Assembly: GCA_021839245.1 (NCBI GenBank)
Contig: JAKCBQ010000001.1
Span: 1-41,031 of the forward strand
From: Pseudomonadota bacterium
GTDB lineage: Bacteria > Pseudomonadota > Gammaproteobacteria > JAKAQQ01
Reading direction: 5' to 3'
Length of the DNA: 41,031 nucleotides
The notes below the pieces were generated by a model, which saw nothing but the letters and a program-made list of their open reading frames with translations, made no database searches and was not told the origin of the DNA. This document shows positions 15,424 to 22,561 of this stretch, in pieces (the stretch's first letter is position 1; each line of letters opens with the position of its first letter). The translations under genes were made by a program, and so were the position numbers.

Positions 15424-15499
15424 GGACGGCTGCGGCCGTCGAGACGCCTTGCCTCACCGCGCTTCGCGGGAGGCCTTTGTCCGAGAGGTTCCAAGCGCG

Positions 15500-16015
15500 A
15501 TGCGCCACTACGAAGTCGTTTTTCTCGCCCACCCCGACCAGAGCGAACAGGTTCCCGGCATGCTCCAGCGCTACCGGAGCCTAGTCGAGAACGGATCGGG
15601 GATCGTCCACCGCTGCGAGGACTGGGGCCGACGCCAGCTGGCCTACAGCATCAACAAACTGCACAAGGCCCACTATGCGCTCCTCAACATCGAGTGCGAC
15701 GAGGCCACCCTGAAAGCGCTGGAAGAAGCTTTTCGCTTCAACGATGCGGTTCTTCGTCACCTCATCATCCACCGCTCGCAGCCCATCACGGCCATCTCTC
15801 CGCTCATGCGGGACCGTCAAGAGAAAGACGCGCGCGAGCGAGAACAGCAACGCATCGCCGCCGAGCGGGCCGCGGCCGGGGCGACGGGGGAGGGGGAGGA
15901 CTCCGCCCGCGTAGAGAGTGACGCCGAGGCCGACGACCAGGACCGCGACGACGATTCTTCCGAGGAAGTGCTCGTCGAAGAGGATGAGACTTCGGCGTCC
16001 GACGACGCCTCCTGA
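15500..16015 (+). CDS. rpsF: 30S ribosomal protein bS6 with long acidic tail
   Basis: Binds the central domain of 16S rRNA with bS18. The first ~100 residues are a clear S6 fold: [14 protein letters not shown], then [31 protein letters not shown], then [15 protein letters not shown]. The total is 171 residues; after residue about 108 comes a charged coiled-coil-like stretch ([15 protein letters not shown]), then a very acidic tail ([19 protein letters not shown]...). S6 tails vary; E. coli adds glutamates to its S6 C-terminus by RimK, but this tail is far longer and genetically encoded. ATG 15500 is preceded by GAGAGG. First gene of the rpsF-rpsR-DUF2232 unit. Confidence 0.96.
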   Translation: MRHYEVVFLAHPDQSEQVPGMLQRYRSLVENGSGIVHRCEDWGRRQLAYSINKLHKAHYALLNIECDEATLKALEEAFRFNDAVLRHLIIHRSQPITAISPLMRDRQEKDAREREQQRIAAERAAAGATGEGEDSARVESDAEADDQDRDDDSSEEVLVEEDETSASDDAS

Positions 16016-16041
16016 CGCCACGATTTTTCCGGAGATCAGCC

Positions 16042-16284
16042 ATGCCGCCCCGTTTCCCCGCCCGCCGTCGCCGCATCCAGCCCGTCAGCAGTGAAGCCGT
16101 CGACGGGTACGTCGACTACAAGGATCTCGAGACGCTCCGCGCCTTTCTCGCCGAGAGCGGCCGCATCATTCCCGCCCGCCTGAGTGGCCTCAACAGCCGC
16201 CAGCAGCGCGATGTGTCACGGGCCGTCAAGCGCGCCCGCTACCTGGCGCTTCTTCCGTACACCGATCGGCATGGGCGTTTCTGA
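16042..16284 (+). CDS. rpsR: 30S ribosomal protein bS18
   Basis: An 80-residue partner of bS6 on the 30S platform. [50 protein letters not shown] is the complete S18 core. The usual N-terminal cysteine motifs seen in some S18 proteins are absent; a basic ARRRRIQP opens it instead. ATG 16042 has GGAG 9 bp upstream and lies 26 bp after rpsF. The 3' end overlaps the DUF2232 gene. No priB gene lies between rpsF and rpsR. Confidence 0.96.
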   Translation: MPPRFPARRRRIQPVSSEAVDGYVDYKDLETLRAFLAESGRIIPARLSGLNSRQQRDVSRAVKRARYLALLPYTDRHGRF

Positions 16285-17305
16285 ACCGGCGGGGTCCGGT
16301 TCAGGTTCGCCGCTTCGTCCGGACCGGGTCCCTGTGCTGCGTCGGTTCGTCGCCCATCTTTGTGATCACCCGGTCCTCGCCGGGCTGATCGCGGCGCTCT
16401 TCTACACGAGCGGCCTCTTCACGCTTCTGGCCGCCCCGGTCTTCGTGATCGTGACTCTCCAGGGCGGACTCCGCCGTGGCCTTCCGGCCCTCGCCTCGTC
16501 GGTCGTCGCCCTCCTGATCCTCACCTTGGCGTTCCCCCACAGCGGGCCCGACCGCGCCGTCCTCGCGTTTGCGTTTCTCGGTCTTGTGTTCGTCCTCGCC
16601 TCGGAGCTTCTCCGCCGTGGCAAGAGCCTGGCTTTGATCGTGAGCCTCGCGGCGCTTCTGTTGCTTGCGGCTCTCGCGATCTACGCCTTCTCTGTTCCGC
16701 ATCCCTTGGGCCTTTTCGAGCACACGTTGCGGACGGCTCTTCAGCACGAAGAGGCGCTCTTCGCCCACCGTTACCCTGCCGAAGCCCATGAGCTTGAGCA
16801 TTCCCTCAAGACCTTGAAGCCCCTCTACCCCTATCTTCTCGGGATCTTCGGTCTTTATGCCGTCCTTGTCTTCGCCGTGGACCTTTTCATCGGGGCGGCC
16901 GTGCACGCCGCGGCCTACAGCCCGGGGAGTTTCGGTCGCCACTTTCGGGCCTTTCGCGTGGGCAAGACCCTGGCGTTTCTCACGCTGGCCCTTTTCCTCG
17001 TGACGTTCGTTGTCCGCCGTCCCCTACTCAGCGATGCCTTTCTTCCCTTGCTGCCTCTCTACCTCTTTCAGGGGCTTGCGGTCGTCCACGCGCGCCTTTA
17101 TGCCCATCCCGCCGGCCGTCTGCTCCTCTTTCTCCTCTACGCCCTTCTCGTCTTTGCTCTCCTGGCCGGGGGTGTCTTCGTCTATCTCGCCTTGGCTCTC
17201 GTGCTCCTCGGCTGGATCGACAACTTCCTCACCCTGACCCGCCCCGCGGGTCCCTCGTCCCCGGCTCCAGCGGGACCTCCCGCGTCTCCTTCCGCGCGGT
17301 CTTGA
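16271..17305 (+). CDS. DUF2232 (YybS-like) membrane protein
   Basis: A 344-residue polytopic inner-membrane protein with about eight hydrophobic helices: near residues 30-60, 70-90, 95-110, 115-145, 190-220, 230-255, 260-280 and 285-320. A DUF2232 protein between rpsR and rplI is a recurrent arrangement in Gammaproteobacteria; the family is related to YybS and its role is unknown. The start at ATG 16271 overlaps rpsR by 14 bp; GTG 16331 is an alternative that would drop 20 polar residues. The C-terminus is Pro/Ala/Ser-rich. Translation is probably coupled to rpsR. Confidence 0.8.
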   Translation: MGVSEPAGSGSGSPLRPDRVPVLRRFVAHLCDHPVLAGLIAALFYTSGLFTLLAAPVFVIVTLQGGLRRGLPALASSVVALLILTLAFPHSGPDRAVLAFAFLGLVFVLASELLRRGKSLALIVSLAALLLLAALAIYAFSVPHPLGLFEHTLRTALQHEEALFAHRYPAEAHELEHSLKTLKPLYPYLLGIFGLYAVLVFAVDLFIGAAVHAAAYSPGSFGRHFRAFRVGKTLAFLTLALFLVTFVVRRPLLSDAFLPLLPLYLFQGLAVVHARLYAHPAGRLLLFLLYALLVFALLAGGVFVYLALALVLLGWIDNFLTLTRPAGPSSPAPAGPPASPSARS

Positions 17306-17400
17306 CGCCCCGCGGCTTTCCCCCAGAACCTTAGCGCACGACGCGCCCTTCACCGACGCGGACACCGGACCGCTCTGGCGTGTTGCGTTCGGGCTCTCGC

Positions 17401-17406
17401 TATAAT
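17401..17406 (+). promoter_or_regulatory. -10 box (TATAAT) upstream of rplI
   Basis: A perfect TATAAT lies 115 bp before rplI. The nearby TTGCGT is only 12 bp upstream, too close for a normal -35. The long leader contains a small GCAC/GTGC hairpin just after the promoter. It suggests rplI-dnaB-alr-radA can be transcribed apart from rpsF-rpsR. Confidence 0.5.
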
Positions 17407-17521
17407 AAGACGCACCTGTTTTTGTGCCCCCGAGGCGGTGATCCGCGACCCGTGCGCGGCTCGTGCACCCGAGGAGCGGGCACCACACCGTGATTCCCCG
17501 CGGGGGAGGAGAGGCGATCTT

Positions 17522-17971
17522 ATGGAGCTGGTTCTGCTCGAAAAAGTGTCCAATCTGGGCGATATCGGCGCGCGCGTGCGTGTCCGCCCGGGCTACGCCC
17601 GAAACTATCTTCTGCCGCGACGTATGGCGGTTCTCGCCACGCCGGAGAATGTGGCCCGCATCGAAGCCGAGCGGCAGGACCTCGAGCGTCGTCAGGCGGA
17701 GATCCGGGCGCTTGCCGAAGCCCAACGCGAGAAACTCGAAGGCCTGGTGCTCGACATCGAAGCCCAGGCGGGCCCGGAAGGGCGTCTGTTCGGTTCGATC
17801 GGCACCCACGACATCGTCGATGCGGTGACCCGTCAGATCGCCCTGACGATCCACCGGCGCGACGTTCTCTTGCCCCAAGGGTCCATCCGCGAAGTGGGTG
17901 AGAGCACGGTCCTGATCACGCTTCATCCCGACGTGAAGGCGACCGTCACGGTCCGCGTTCGCGCCGCCTGA
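17522..17971 (+). CDS. rplI: 50S ribosomal protein bL9
   Basis: A 149-residue protein that stabilises the L1-stalk base and limits frameshifting. The N-terminal domain MELVLLEKVSNLGDIGARVRVRPGYARNYLLP is the classical L9 signature. A long charged helix runs from about residue 43 to 75 (ENVARIEAERQDLERRQAEI). The C-terminal domain includes GRLFGSIGTHDIVDAV and ends in a strand of valines. ATG 17522 follows GAGG at 7 bp. It is the first gene of a unit continuing into dnaB 47 bp later. Confidence 0.97.
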   Translation: MELVLLEKVSNLGDIGARVRVRPGYARNYLLPRRMAVLATPENVARIEAERQDLERRQAEIRALAEAQREKLEGLVLDIEAQAGPEGRLFGSIGTHDIVDAVTRQIALTIHRRDVLLPQGSIREVGESTVLITLHPDVKATVTVRVRAA

Positions 17972-18018
17972 GCGGGGATCCCCTCGGTGGCGCACGATCC
18001 GCGCCTCCTGAAGGCCGT

Positions 18019-19410
18019 ATGAGTTCCGTCCCCGAGGGCTACCCGCGCGCGGTCGACGCCCGTGAAGCCGGGCGCGTTCCTCCGCATTCGCTCGAGGCCG
18101 AGCAAGCCATTCTGGGCTCGCTTCTCATCGACAACGGGGCCTGGGAGCAGCTGGCGGGCTACCTCGCGGCCGCGGACTTCTACATCTCCCAGAACCGCGT
18201 GCTCTTCGAGGCCATCGCCCAGCTCCTCGATCAAAATCGTCCCTGCGACCACCTCACGCTGAGCGAACATCTGCGTGGGGCGGGGCGCCTCGACGAAGCC
18301 GGCGGTCCCGATTATCTCCTCGCCCTCAGCCGCGAGGTGCCGACCTCGGCCAACGTTCGCTCGTACGCCGAGATCGTGCGTGACCGGAGCATTCTCCGCC
18401 AACTCCAGCAGGTGGGGACGCGGATCGTCGCCTCGGTTTTCGACCCTCAGGGGCGGCGGGCCCGCGAGCTTCTCGACGAGGCCGAGCGCGACGTCTTTGC
18501 TCTCGCCGAGCGGGGCGAGGGGTCGGACACGCCGCCCCTCGTCCGCACCTACGTCAAGGACGTCATCGAACAGATCGGCCGCTTGCACGAACGCGGCCAT
18601 GCGATCACGGGCGTGCCCACGGGACTCCGGTCGGTCGACGAACTCACGGCCGGGCTCCAGCCGGGCGATCTCGTCATCGTCGCCGGGAGGCCTTCGAGCG
18701 GGAAGACGAGCTTCGCCATGAACGTGGCGGAGAACGCCGCGATCCGCGAGCGCATTCCGACGCTCATTTTCAGCATGGAAATGCCCGCCTCCCAACTCGT
18801 CCGCCGCATGCTCTCGTCCCTCGGTCGCATCGATCAGTCGCGTCTCAGAACCGGGCAGCTCGACGAGGATGACTGGCCGCGGCTCACCTCGGCGGTCGAA
18901 CTCCTCTCGGAGGCGCCGATCTACATCGACGACGCGGGGGCCCTCTCCCCGGGAGACATCCGCGCCCGTGCCCGCAGACTCGCCCGCCAGGCGCGGCTCG
19001 GTCTCATCATCATCGATTACATCCAGCTCATGCAGGTCCCGGGGACGAGCGAAAACCGTGCGACCGAGATCTCTGAAATTTCGCGCTCCATCAAGGCGCT
19101 CGGCAAGGAACTGAATCTCCCGGTCATCGCGATCTCGCAGCTCAACCGCAATGTCGAGCAACGGCCGTCGAAGCGTCCCGTCATGTCGGATCTGCGCGAT
19201 TCGGGCAGCATCGAGCAGGACGCCGATCTCATCGCCTTCATCTATCGCGACGAGATGTACAACCCCGACTCCCCCGACCGGGGCACGGCCGAGGTCATCG
19301 TCGCCAAACACCGCAATGGGCCGACCGCCGATCTCCGTCTGGCGTTTCTGGCCTCGTGCACGCGTTTTGAGAACCTGGCGGACGACGCCGATCTTCCCGG
19401 GGCGTTGTGA
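18019..19410 (+). CDS. dnaB: Replicative DNA helicase DnaB
   Basis: The hexameric 5'-3' helicase at the replication fork. The N-terminal domain starts VPPHSLEAEQAILGSLLID (residues 20-38), followed by the linker helix, and then the RecA-like ATPase domain. That domain has the DnaB signature TGLRSVDELTAGLQPGDLVIVAGRPSSGKTS with Walker A at 223-231, IFSMEM, the Walker B IIIDYIQLM (near 330), ISQLNR (sensor/H3) and SGSIEQDADLI (arginine-finger region). It is 463 residues long, with no intein. It starts 47 bp after rplI and is followed 26 bp later by alr, in line with the conserved rplI-dnaB-alr order. Confidence 0.97.
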   Translation: MSSVPEGYPRAVDAREAGRVPPHSLEAEQAILGSLLIDNGAWEQLAGYLAAADFYISQNRVLFEAIAQLLDQNRPCDHLTLSEHLRGAGRLDEAGGPDYLLALSREVPTSANVRSYAEIVRDRSILRQLQQVGTRIVASVFDPQGRRARELLDEAERDVFALAERGEGSDTPPLVRTYVKDVIEQIGRLHERGHAITGVPTGLRSVDELTAGLQPGDLVIVAGRPSSGKTSFAMNVAENAAIRERIPTLIFSMEMPASQLVRRMLSSLGRIDQSRLRTGQLDEDDWPRLTSAVELLSEAPIYIDDAGALSPGDIRARARRLARQARLGLIIIDYIQLMQVPGTSENRATEISEISRSIKALGKELNLPVIAISQLNRNVEQRPSKRPVMSDLRDSGSIEQDADLIAFIYRDEMYNPDSPDRGTAEVIVAKHRNGPTADLRLAFLASCTRFENLADDADLPGAL

Positions 19411-19436
19411 GTCCGCTCCGTTCGCCCCGCTGAGTC

Positions 19437-20588
19437 ATGCGCCCGCTTCGTGCGCGCATCGATCTCGGAGCCCTTCGCGCCAACCTGCGGGCCGTGCGGC
19501 GGGCGGTGCCCAAGGCGCGTCTCCTCGCGGTCGTCAAAGCCAACGCCTACGGTCACGGTCTGGCCGCGGTCGGACGCGCGCTCGCCGGAGTCGACGGGCT
19601 GGCGGTGGCCTGTCTCGAAGAGGCGCTCGTCCTTCGTGAGGCGGGGGTACGGGCGCCGATCCTTCTTCTCGAGGGATTTTTCGACGAGGACGAGGTCGCC
19701 CCGGCCGAACGCCACCGCCTCTCCTGCGTGGTCCACGATCCTCACCAGATCGAGATTCTCGAGCGTCGTTCGTCGTTTCCCGCTCTCGACGTCTGGGTCA
19801 AGGTCGACACCGGAATGAACCGTCTCGGGTTTCCGCCCGAGGCTGTCCCCGTCGTCCTCGAGCGCCTGGCCGCCCGCGGCGCCTTCGCCCGACACCGGCC
19901 CGTGCTCATGACGCACTTCGCCCAGGCCGACCGGCCGGACGGGGAGGCGACACGCGATCAGATCCGCCGTTTCGAGGCCCTTGCCAGCCCGCCGGGGGCG
20001 CTCCGCAGCGCGGCGAACTCCGCCGCTCTTCTGGCCTGCCCTGAAGCACATTACGACTGGGTTCGTCCGGGTCTTCTCCTCTTTGGGGTCTCGCCTTTCC
20101 CGGATCGCGACGGCACTTCTTTGGGGTTCCGTCCGGTGATGTCGCTCATCACCGAGACGATCGCGCTCCGCCGCGTCGCCCCCGGCGACCGTGTGGGCTA
20201 CGGTGGCGTGTGGAGGGCCGAACGCCCCGGCTGGATCGCGATCGCCGCCGTGGGTTACGGCGACGGCTATCCTTGGCGTGTCCCGGACGGCAACCCCGTG
20301 CGGGTGGGCCCCCGTCTCTGCCCGCTGGCCGGGCGGGTCTCGATGGACATGATCGCGATCGATCTCGGCACCGATCCGGTGCCCGTCGGGACGCCCGTCG
20401 AGCTCTGGGGGAGCGGCCTTCCCGTCGAGGATCTCGCGCGTCGCGTCGGGACGGTCCCTTACGAGCTCCTCTGCGGCATCGCCTCGCGTGTCCGCTACGA
20501 GATCGTGGGCGAAGAGCCTTCAGACGTGGAGGGCCTCCCGGATGCGGATGCCGCGAACGAGACACTCCCGTGCCCCGAAGCGCTCTGA
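19437..20588 (+). CDS. alr: Alanine racemase
   Basis: A PLP enzyme interconverting L- and D-alanine for peptidoglycan synthesis. The N-terminal TIM barrel opens RARIDLGALRANL and carries the PLP lysine K34 in VVKANAYGHG. KVDTGMNRLGF and the SAANSAAL phosphate-binding region follow. The C-terminal beta domain has the catalytic tyrosine Y255 in RVGYGGVW, and VGYGDGYPW and LAGRVSMDMI. It is 383 residues, normal length, with a short extra acidic tail. Its last 19 bp overlap the start of radA, so expression is coupled. Confidence 0.96.
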   Translation: MRPLRARIDLGALRANLRAVRRAVPKARLLAVVKANAYGHGLAAVGRALAGVDGLAVACLEEALVLREAGVRAPILLLEGFFDEDEVAPAERHRLSCVVHDPHQIEILERRSSFPALDVWVKVDTGMNRLGFPPEAVPVVLERLAARGAFARHRPVLMTHFAQADRPDGEATRDQIRRFEALASPPGALRSAANSAALLACPEAHYDWVRPGLLLFGVSPFPDRDGTSLGFRPVMSLITETIALRRVAPGDRVGYGGVWRAERPGWIAIAAVGYGDGYPWRVPDGNPVRVGPRLCPLAGRVSMDMIAIDLGTDPVPVGTPVELWGSGLPVEDLARRVGTVPYELLCGIASRVRYEIVGEEPSDVEGLPDADAANETLPCPEAL

Positions 20589-21994
20589 ACTACCGCTGCT
20601 CTTCTTGCGGGGCACTTCACCCCAAATGGGCCGGGCGCTGCGAAGACTGCGGGGCGTGGAACACGCTCGTCGAGGAGGTGTCTTCGGAACGCAAAGGTCG
20701 GTCGCGGCGGGCCGATCCCGCACGGCTTCCCCGCCCGGTGCGTCTCGCCGAAATCGACGAACGCGAATGGGACCGTTACCCGACCGGATCGCGTGAGTTC
20801 GACCGTGTCCTCGGAGGCGGGCTCGTCCCGGGCTCGATCGTCCTTCTCGGCGGTGATCCCGGCATCGGGAAATCCACCCTTCTGCTCCAGGTGGGGGCGT
20901 ATCTGGCGCGCACGGTCCCGACGCTTTACGTCTCGGGCGAGGAATCCCTGGCGCAGATCGCGCTCCGTGCGCGTCGGCTTCAGACGTCTCCCCCCGAGGG
21001 GTTCGGCCTTCTTGCCGAGACGTCGCTCGAGACGGTTCTTGCGGTCCTCGAAAGCGAGCGGCCCCGGGTTGTCGTGATCGATTCGATCCAGACGGTGAGC
21101 AGCGAGGCGGTCGAATCCGCCCCGGGCTCCGTCAGTCAGCTCCGCGAGTGCACCGCCGCCCTGGTCCGCTGGGGAAAGAAAAGCGGGGCCACGGTTCTTG
21201 TGGTCGGGCACGTCACCAAGGAGGGGACCATCGCCGGTCCCCGCGTGCTCGAACACCTCGTCGACGCTGTTCTTTATTTTGAAAGCGAGACGTCGAGCCG
21301 CTACCGGATGGTCCGTGCGGTCAAAAACCGCTTCGGCGCCGTTCACGAAGTGGGGCTTTTTGCGATGGTGGAGGGTGGCCTCCGTGAGGTCGCGAACCCC
21401 TCGGCCCTCTTTCTGTCGCGTCACGGGGAACCCGTTCCCGGAAGTGCGGTCGGGATCGTCCACGAGGGGACGCGGCCCCTTTTGGCCGAAGTCCAGGCGC
21501 TCGTCGATCAGGACGAGCGTCCCGTCCCGCCCCGGCGGGTGGCGCTCGGTATCGATGGGGCGCGCCTCGTCATGCTTCTCGCGGTCGCCCAACGCCGCCT
21601 CGGTCTTGCGCTCTCCGGGCGCGACGTCTTCGTCAATCTCGTCGGGGGGTTGCGCAGCGAGGAGACGGCGCTCGATCTTCCGGTCCTTCTGGCCGTCCTC
21701 TCGAGCCTGACCGACCGTCCGCTGCCTCAGGGGCTCGCCGCCTTTGGCGAAGTGGGCCTCGCGGGCGAGATCCGCCCCGTTCCTTACGGTCTCGAGCGGG
21801 CCGCGGAAGCCACGAAGCAGGGGTACGCCCAGGTTCTTCTTCCGCGCGACAACCTGCCGCGTAAGGCCCAAGGCGCCTCCGCCGGGCTCACGGCGGTGGG
21901 CGATCTCCCCGGGGTGCTGGAGGCGTTGCGCGCGCGGGGTTGGGACGGCGCTTTGACCCGCGGGCGGACGCGCGGCGCGCCCACGACCGATTGA
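20570..21994 (+). CDS. radA: DNA repair protein RadA/Sms
   Basis: A DnaB-like branch-migration helicase for recombination intermediates. Domains in order: an N-terminal zinc finger C10-x2-C13...C24-x2-C27 (YRCSSCGALHPKWAGRCEDCG), a RecA-like core with Walker A GDPGIGKST (95-103), the RadA-specific KNRFG motif (252-256), and a Lon-protease-like C-terminal domain (GARLVMLLAVAQRRLGLALSGRDVF onward). It is 474 residues long. GTG 20570 lies inside the end of alr and gives the standard N-terminus; no Shine-Dalgarno is obvious, which is consistent with translational coupling. It is the last gene of the block; the next gene is convergent. Confidence 0.95.
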   Translation: MPRSALNYRCSSCGALHPKWAGRCEDCGAWNTLVEEVSSERKGRSRRADPARLPRPVRLAEIDEREWDRYPTGSREFDRVLGGGLVPGSIVLLGGDPGIGKSTLLLQVGAYLARTVPTLYVSGEESLAQIALRARRLQTSPPEGFGLLAETSLETVLAVLESERPRVVVIDSIQTVSSEAVESAPGSVSQLRECTAALVRWGKKSGATVLVVGHVTKEGTIAGPRVLEHLVDAVLYFESETSSRYRMVRAVKNRFGAVHEVGLFAMVEGGLREVANPSALFLSRHGEPVPGSAVGIVHEGTRPLLAEVQALVDQDERPVPPRRVALGIDGARLVMLLAVAQRRLGLALSGRDVFVNLVGGLRSEETALDLPVLLAVLSSLTDRPLPQGLAAFGEVGLAGEIRPVPYGLERAAEATKQGYAQVLLPRDNLPRKAQGASAGLTAVGDLPGVLEALRARGWDGALTRGRTRGAPTTD

Positions 21995-22016
21995 CGTGTT
22001 TCGGTCCCCGCGGGCC

Positions 22017-22538
22017 TCAGGCGCCGCGGTTCTTGCGCGGGGGACGCCCGGGGGAGGCGGGGGTGCGCGTCCGCCGGGGTGCTGCGGTTCGCGCCTTCGG
22101 GCGATGGTGGTGGCCCGCGGTGGGCGTCGGCCGGATGGGCCGCGGACGGCGGTTTTCGCCGACGTGAACGTATGTGAGGGTGGCGTTGGCGACCGCCAGG
22201 GAGGCCCCGAGCTTGTGCCGCGTGCCGCCGCCCGGCGGCAGCATCCGCGTGACGTGGATGCTCACGTCGATCGTGATCGACGTGCGGCCGATGCGTGCGA
22301 CGTCGGTGTAGAAACTCACGACGTCACCGACGAAGACCGGTTCGAGGAAGATAAACTCGTTGACGGCCACGGTGACGACGCGCCCGCCGACGACGCGAAA
22401 CGCGAGAATCGCGCCGGCCACGTCCGCGTGCGTCATGAGCCAGCCGCCAAAGATGTCGCCGAGGGCGTTGGTGTCTTTCGGCATGGCGAGGGTGCAGACC
22501 GTCGCCGCGCGGTCCGGAGGGGGGGATTCGAAGTGCAC
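22017..22538 (-). CDS. Acyl-CoA thioesterase (YciA/BACH-type hotdog) with basic C-terminal tail
   Basis: A 173-residue protein. The first ~125 residues are an acyl-CoA hotdog domain: TVCTLAMPKDTNALGDIFGG holds the catalytic Asn/Asp region, WLMTHADVAGAI is the hotdog helix, and FIFLEPVFVGDVVSFYTDVARIGRTSITI matches the YciA/cytosolic thioesterase strand pair. After TYVHVGENRRP comes a Pro/Arg/His-rich tail of about 45 residues ending GRPPRKNRGA, which has no counterpart in the domain. GTG 22538 is the best start. It lies 23 bp after a FadB-like gene, so it may release CoA from beta-oxidation intermediates. The family call is strong; chain-length preference is unknown. Confidence 0.85.
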   Translation of the reverse strand: MHFESPPPDRAATVCTLAMPKDTNALGDIFGGWLMTHADVAGAILAFRVVGGRVVTVAVNEFIFLEPVFVGDVVSFYTDVARIGRTSITIDVSIHVTRMLPPGGGTRHKLGASLAVANATLTYVHVGENRRPRPIRPTPTAGHHHRPKARTAAPRRTRTPASPGRPPRKNRGA

Positions 22539-22561
22539 GAGTGCTTCCCGTCCCCGTCTCG

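Larger units (their letters stand above)
15153..15499 (+). other. Divergent intergenic region holding the rpsF promoter and leader
   Basis: About 350 bp between the flippase and rpsF. It has a TATAAT at 15384, hairpins in the rpsF leader (15395-15440) and a Shine-Dalgarno (GAGAGG) before rpsF. Nothing convincing was found in 15190-15380; short open frames there lack coding features. Confidence 0.5.

Noticed and set aside
17383..17388. TTGCGT as -35 of the rplI promoter
   Set aside because: It is only 12 bp from TATAAT, too close for a sigma70 promoter.
17923..19311. Long minus-strand open frame opposite dnaB
   Set aside because: Fully antisense to an unambiguous dnaB; no recognisable motif.
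20495..21871. Long minus-strand open frame opposite radA
   Set aside because: Antisense shadow of radA, low-complexity charged translation.
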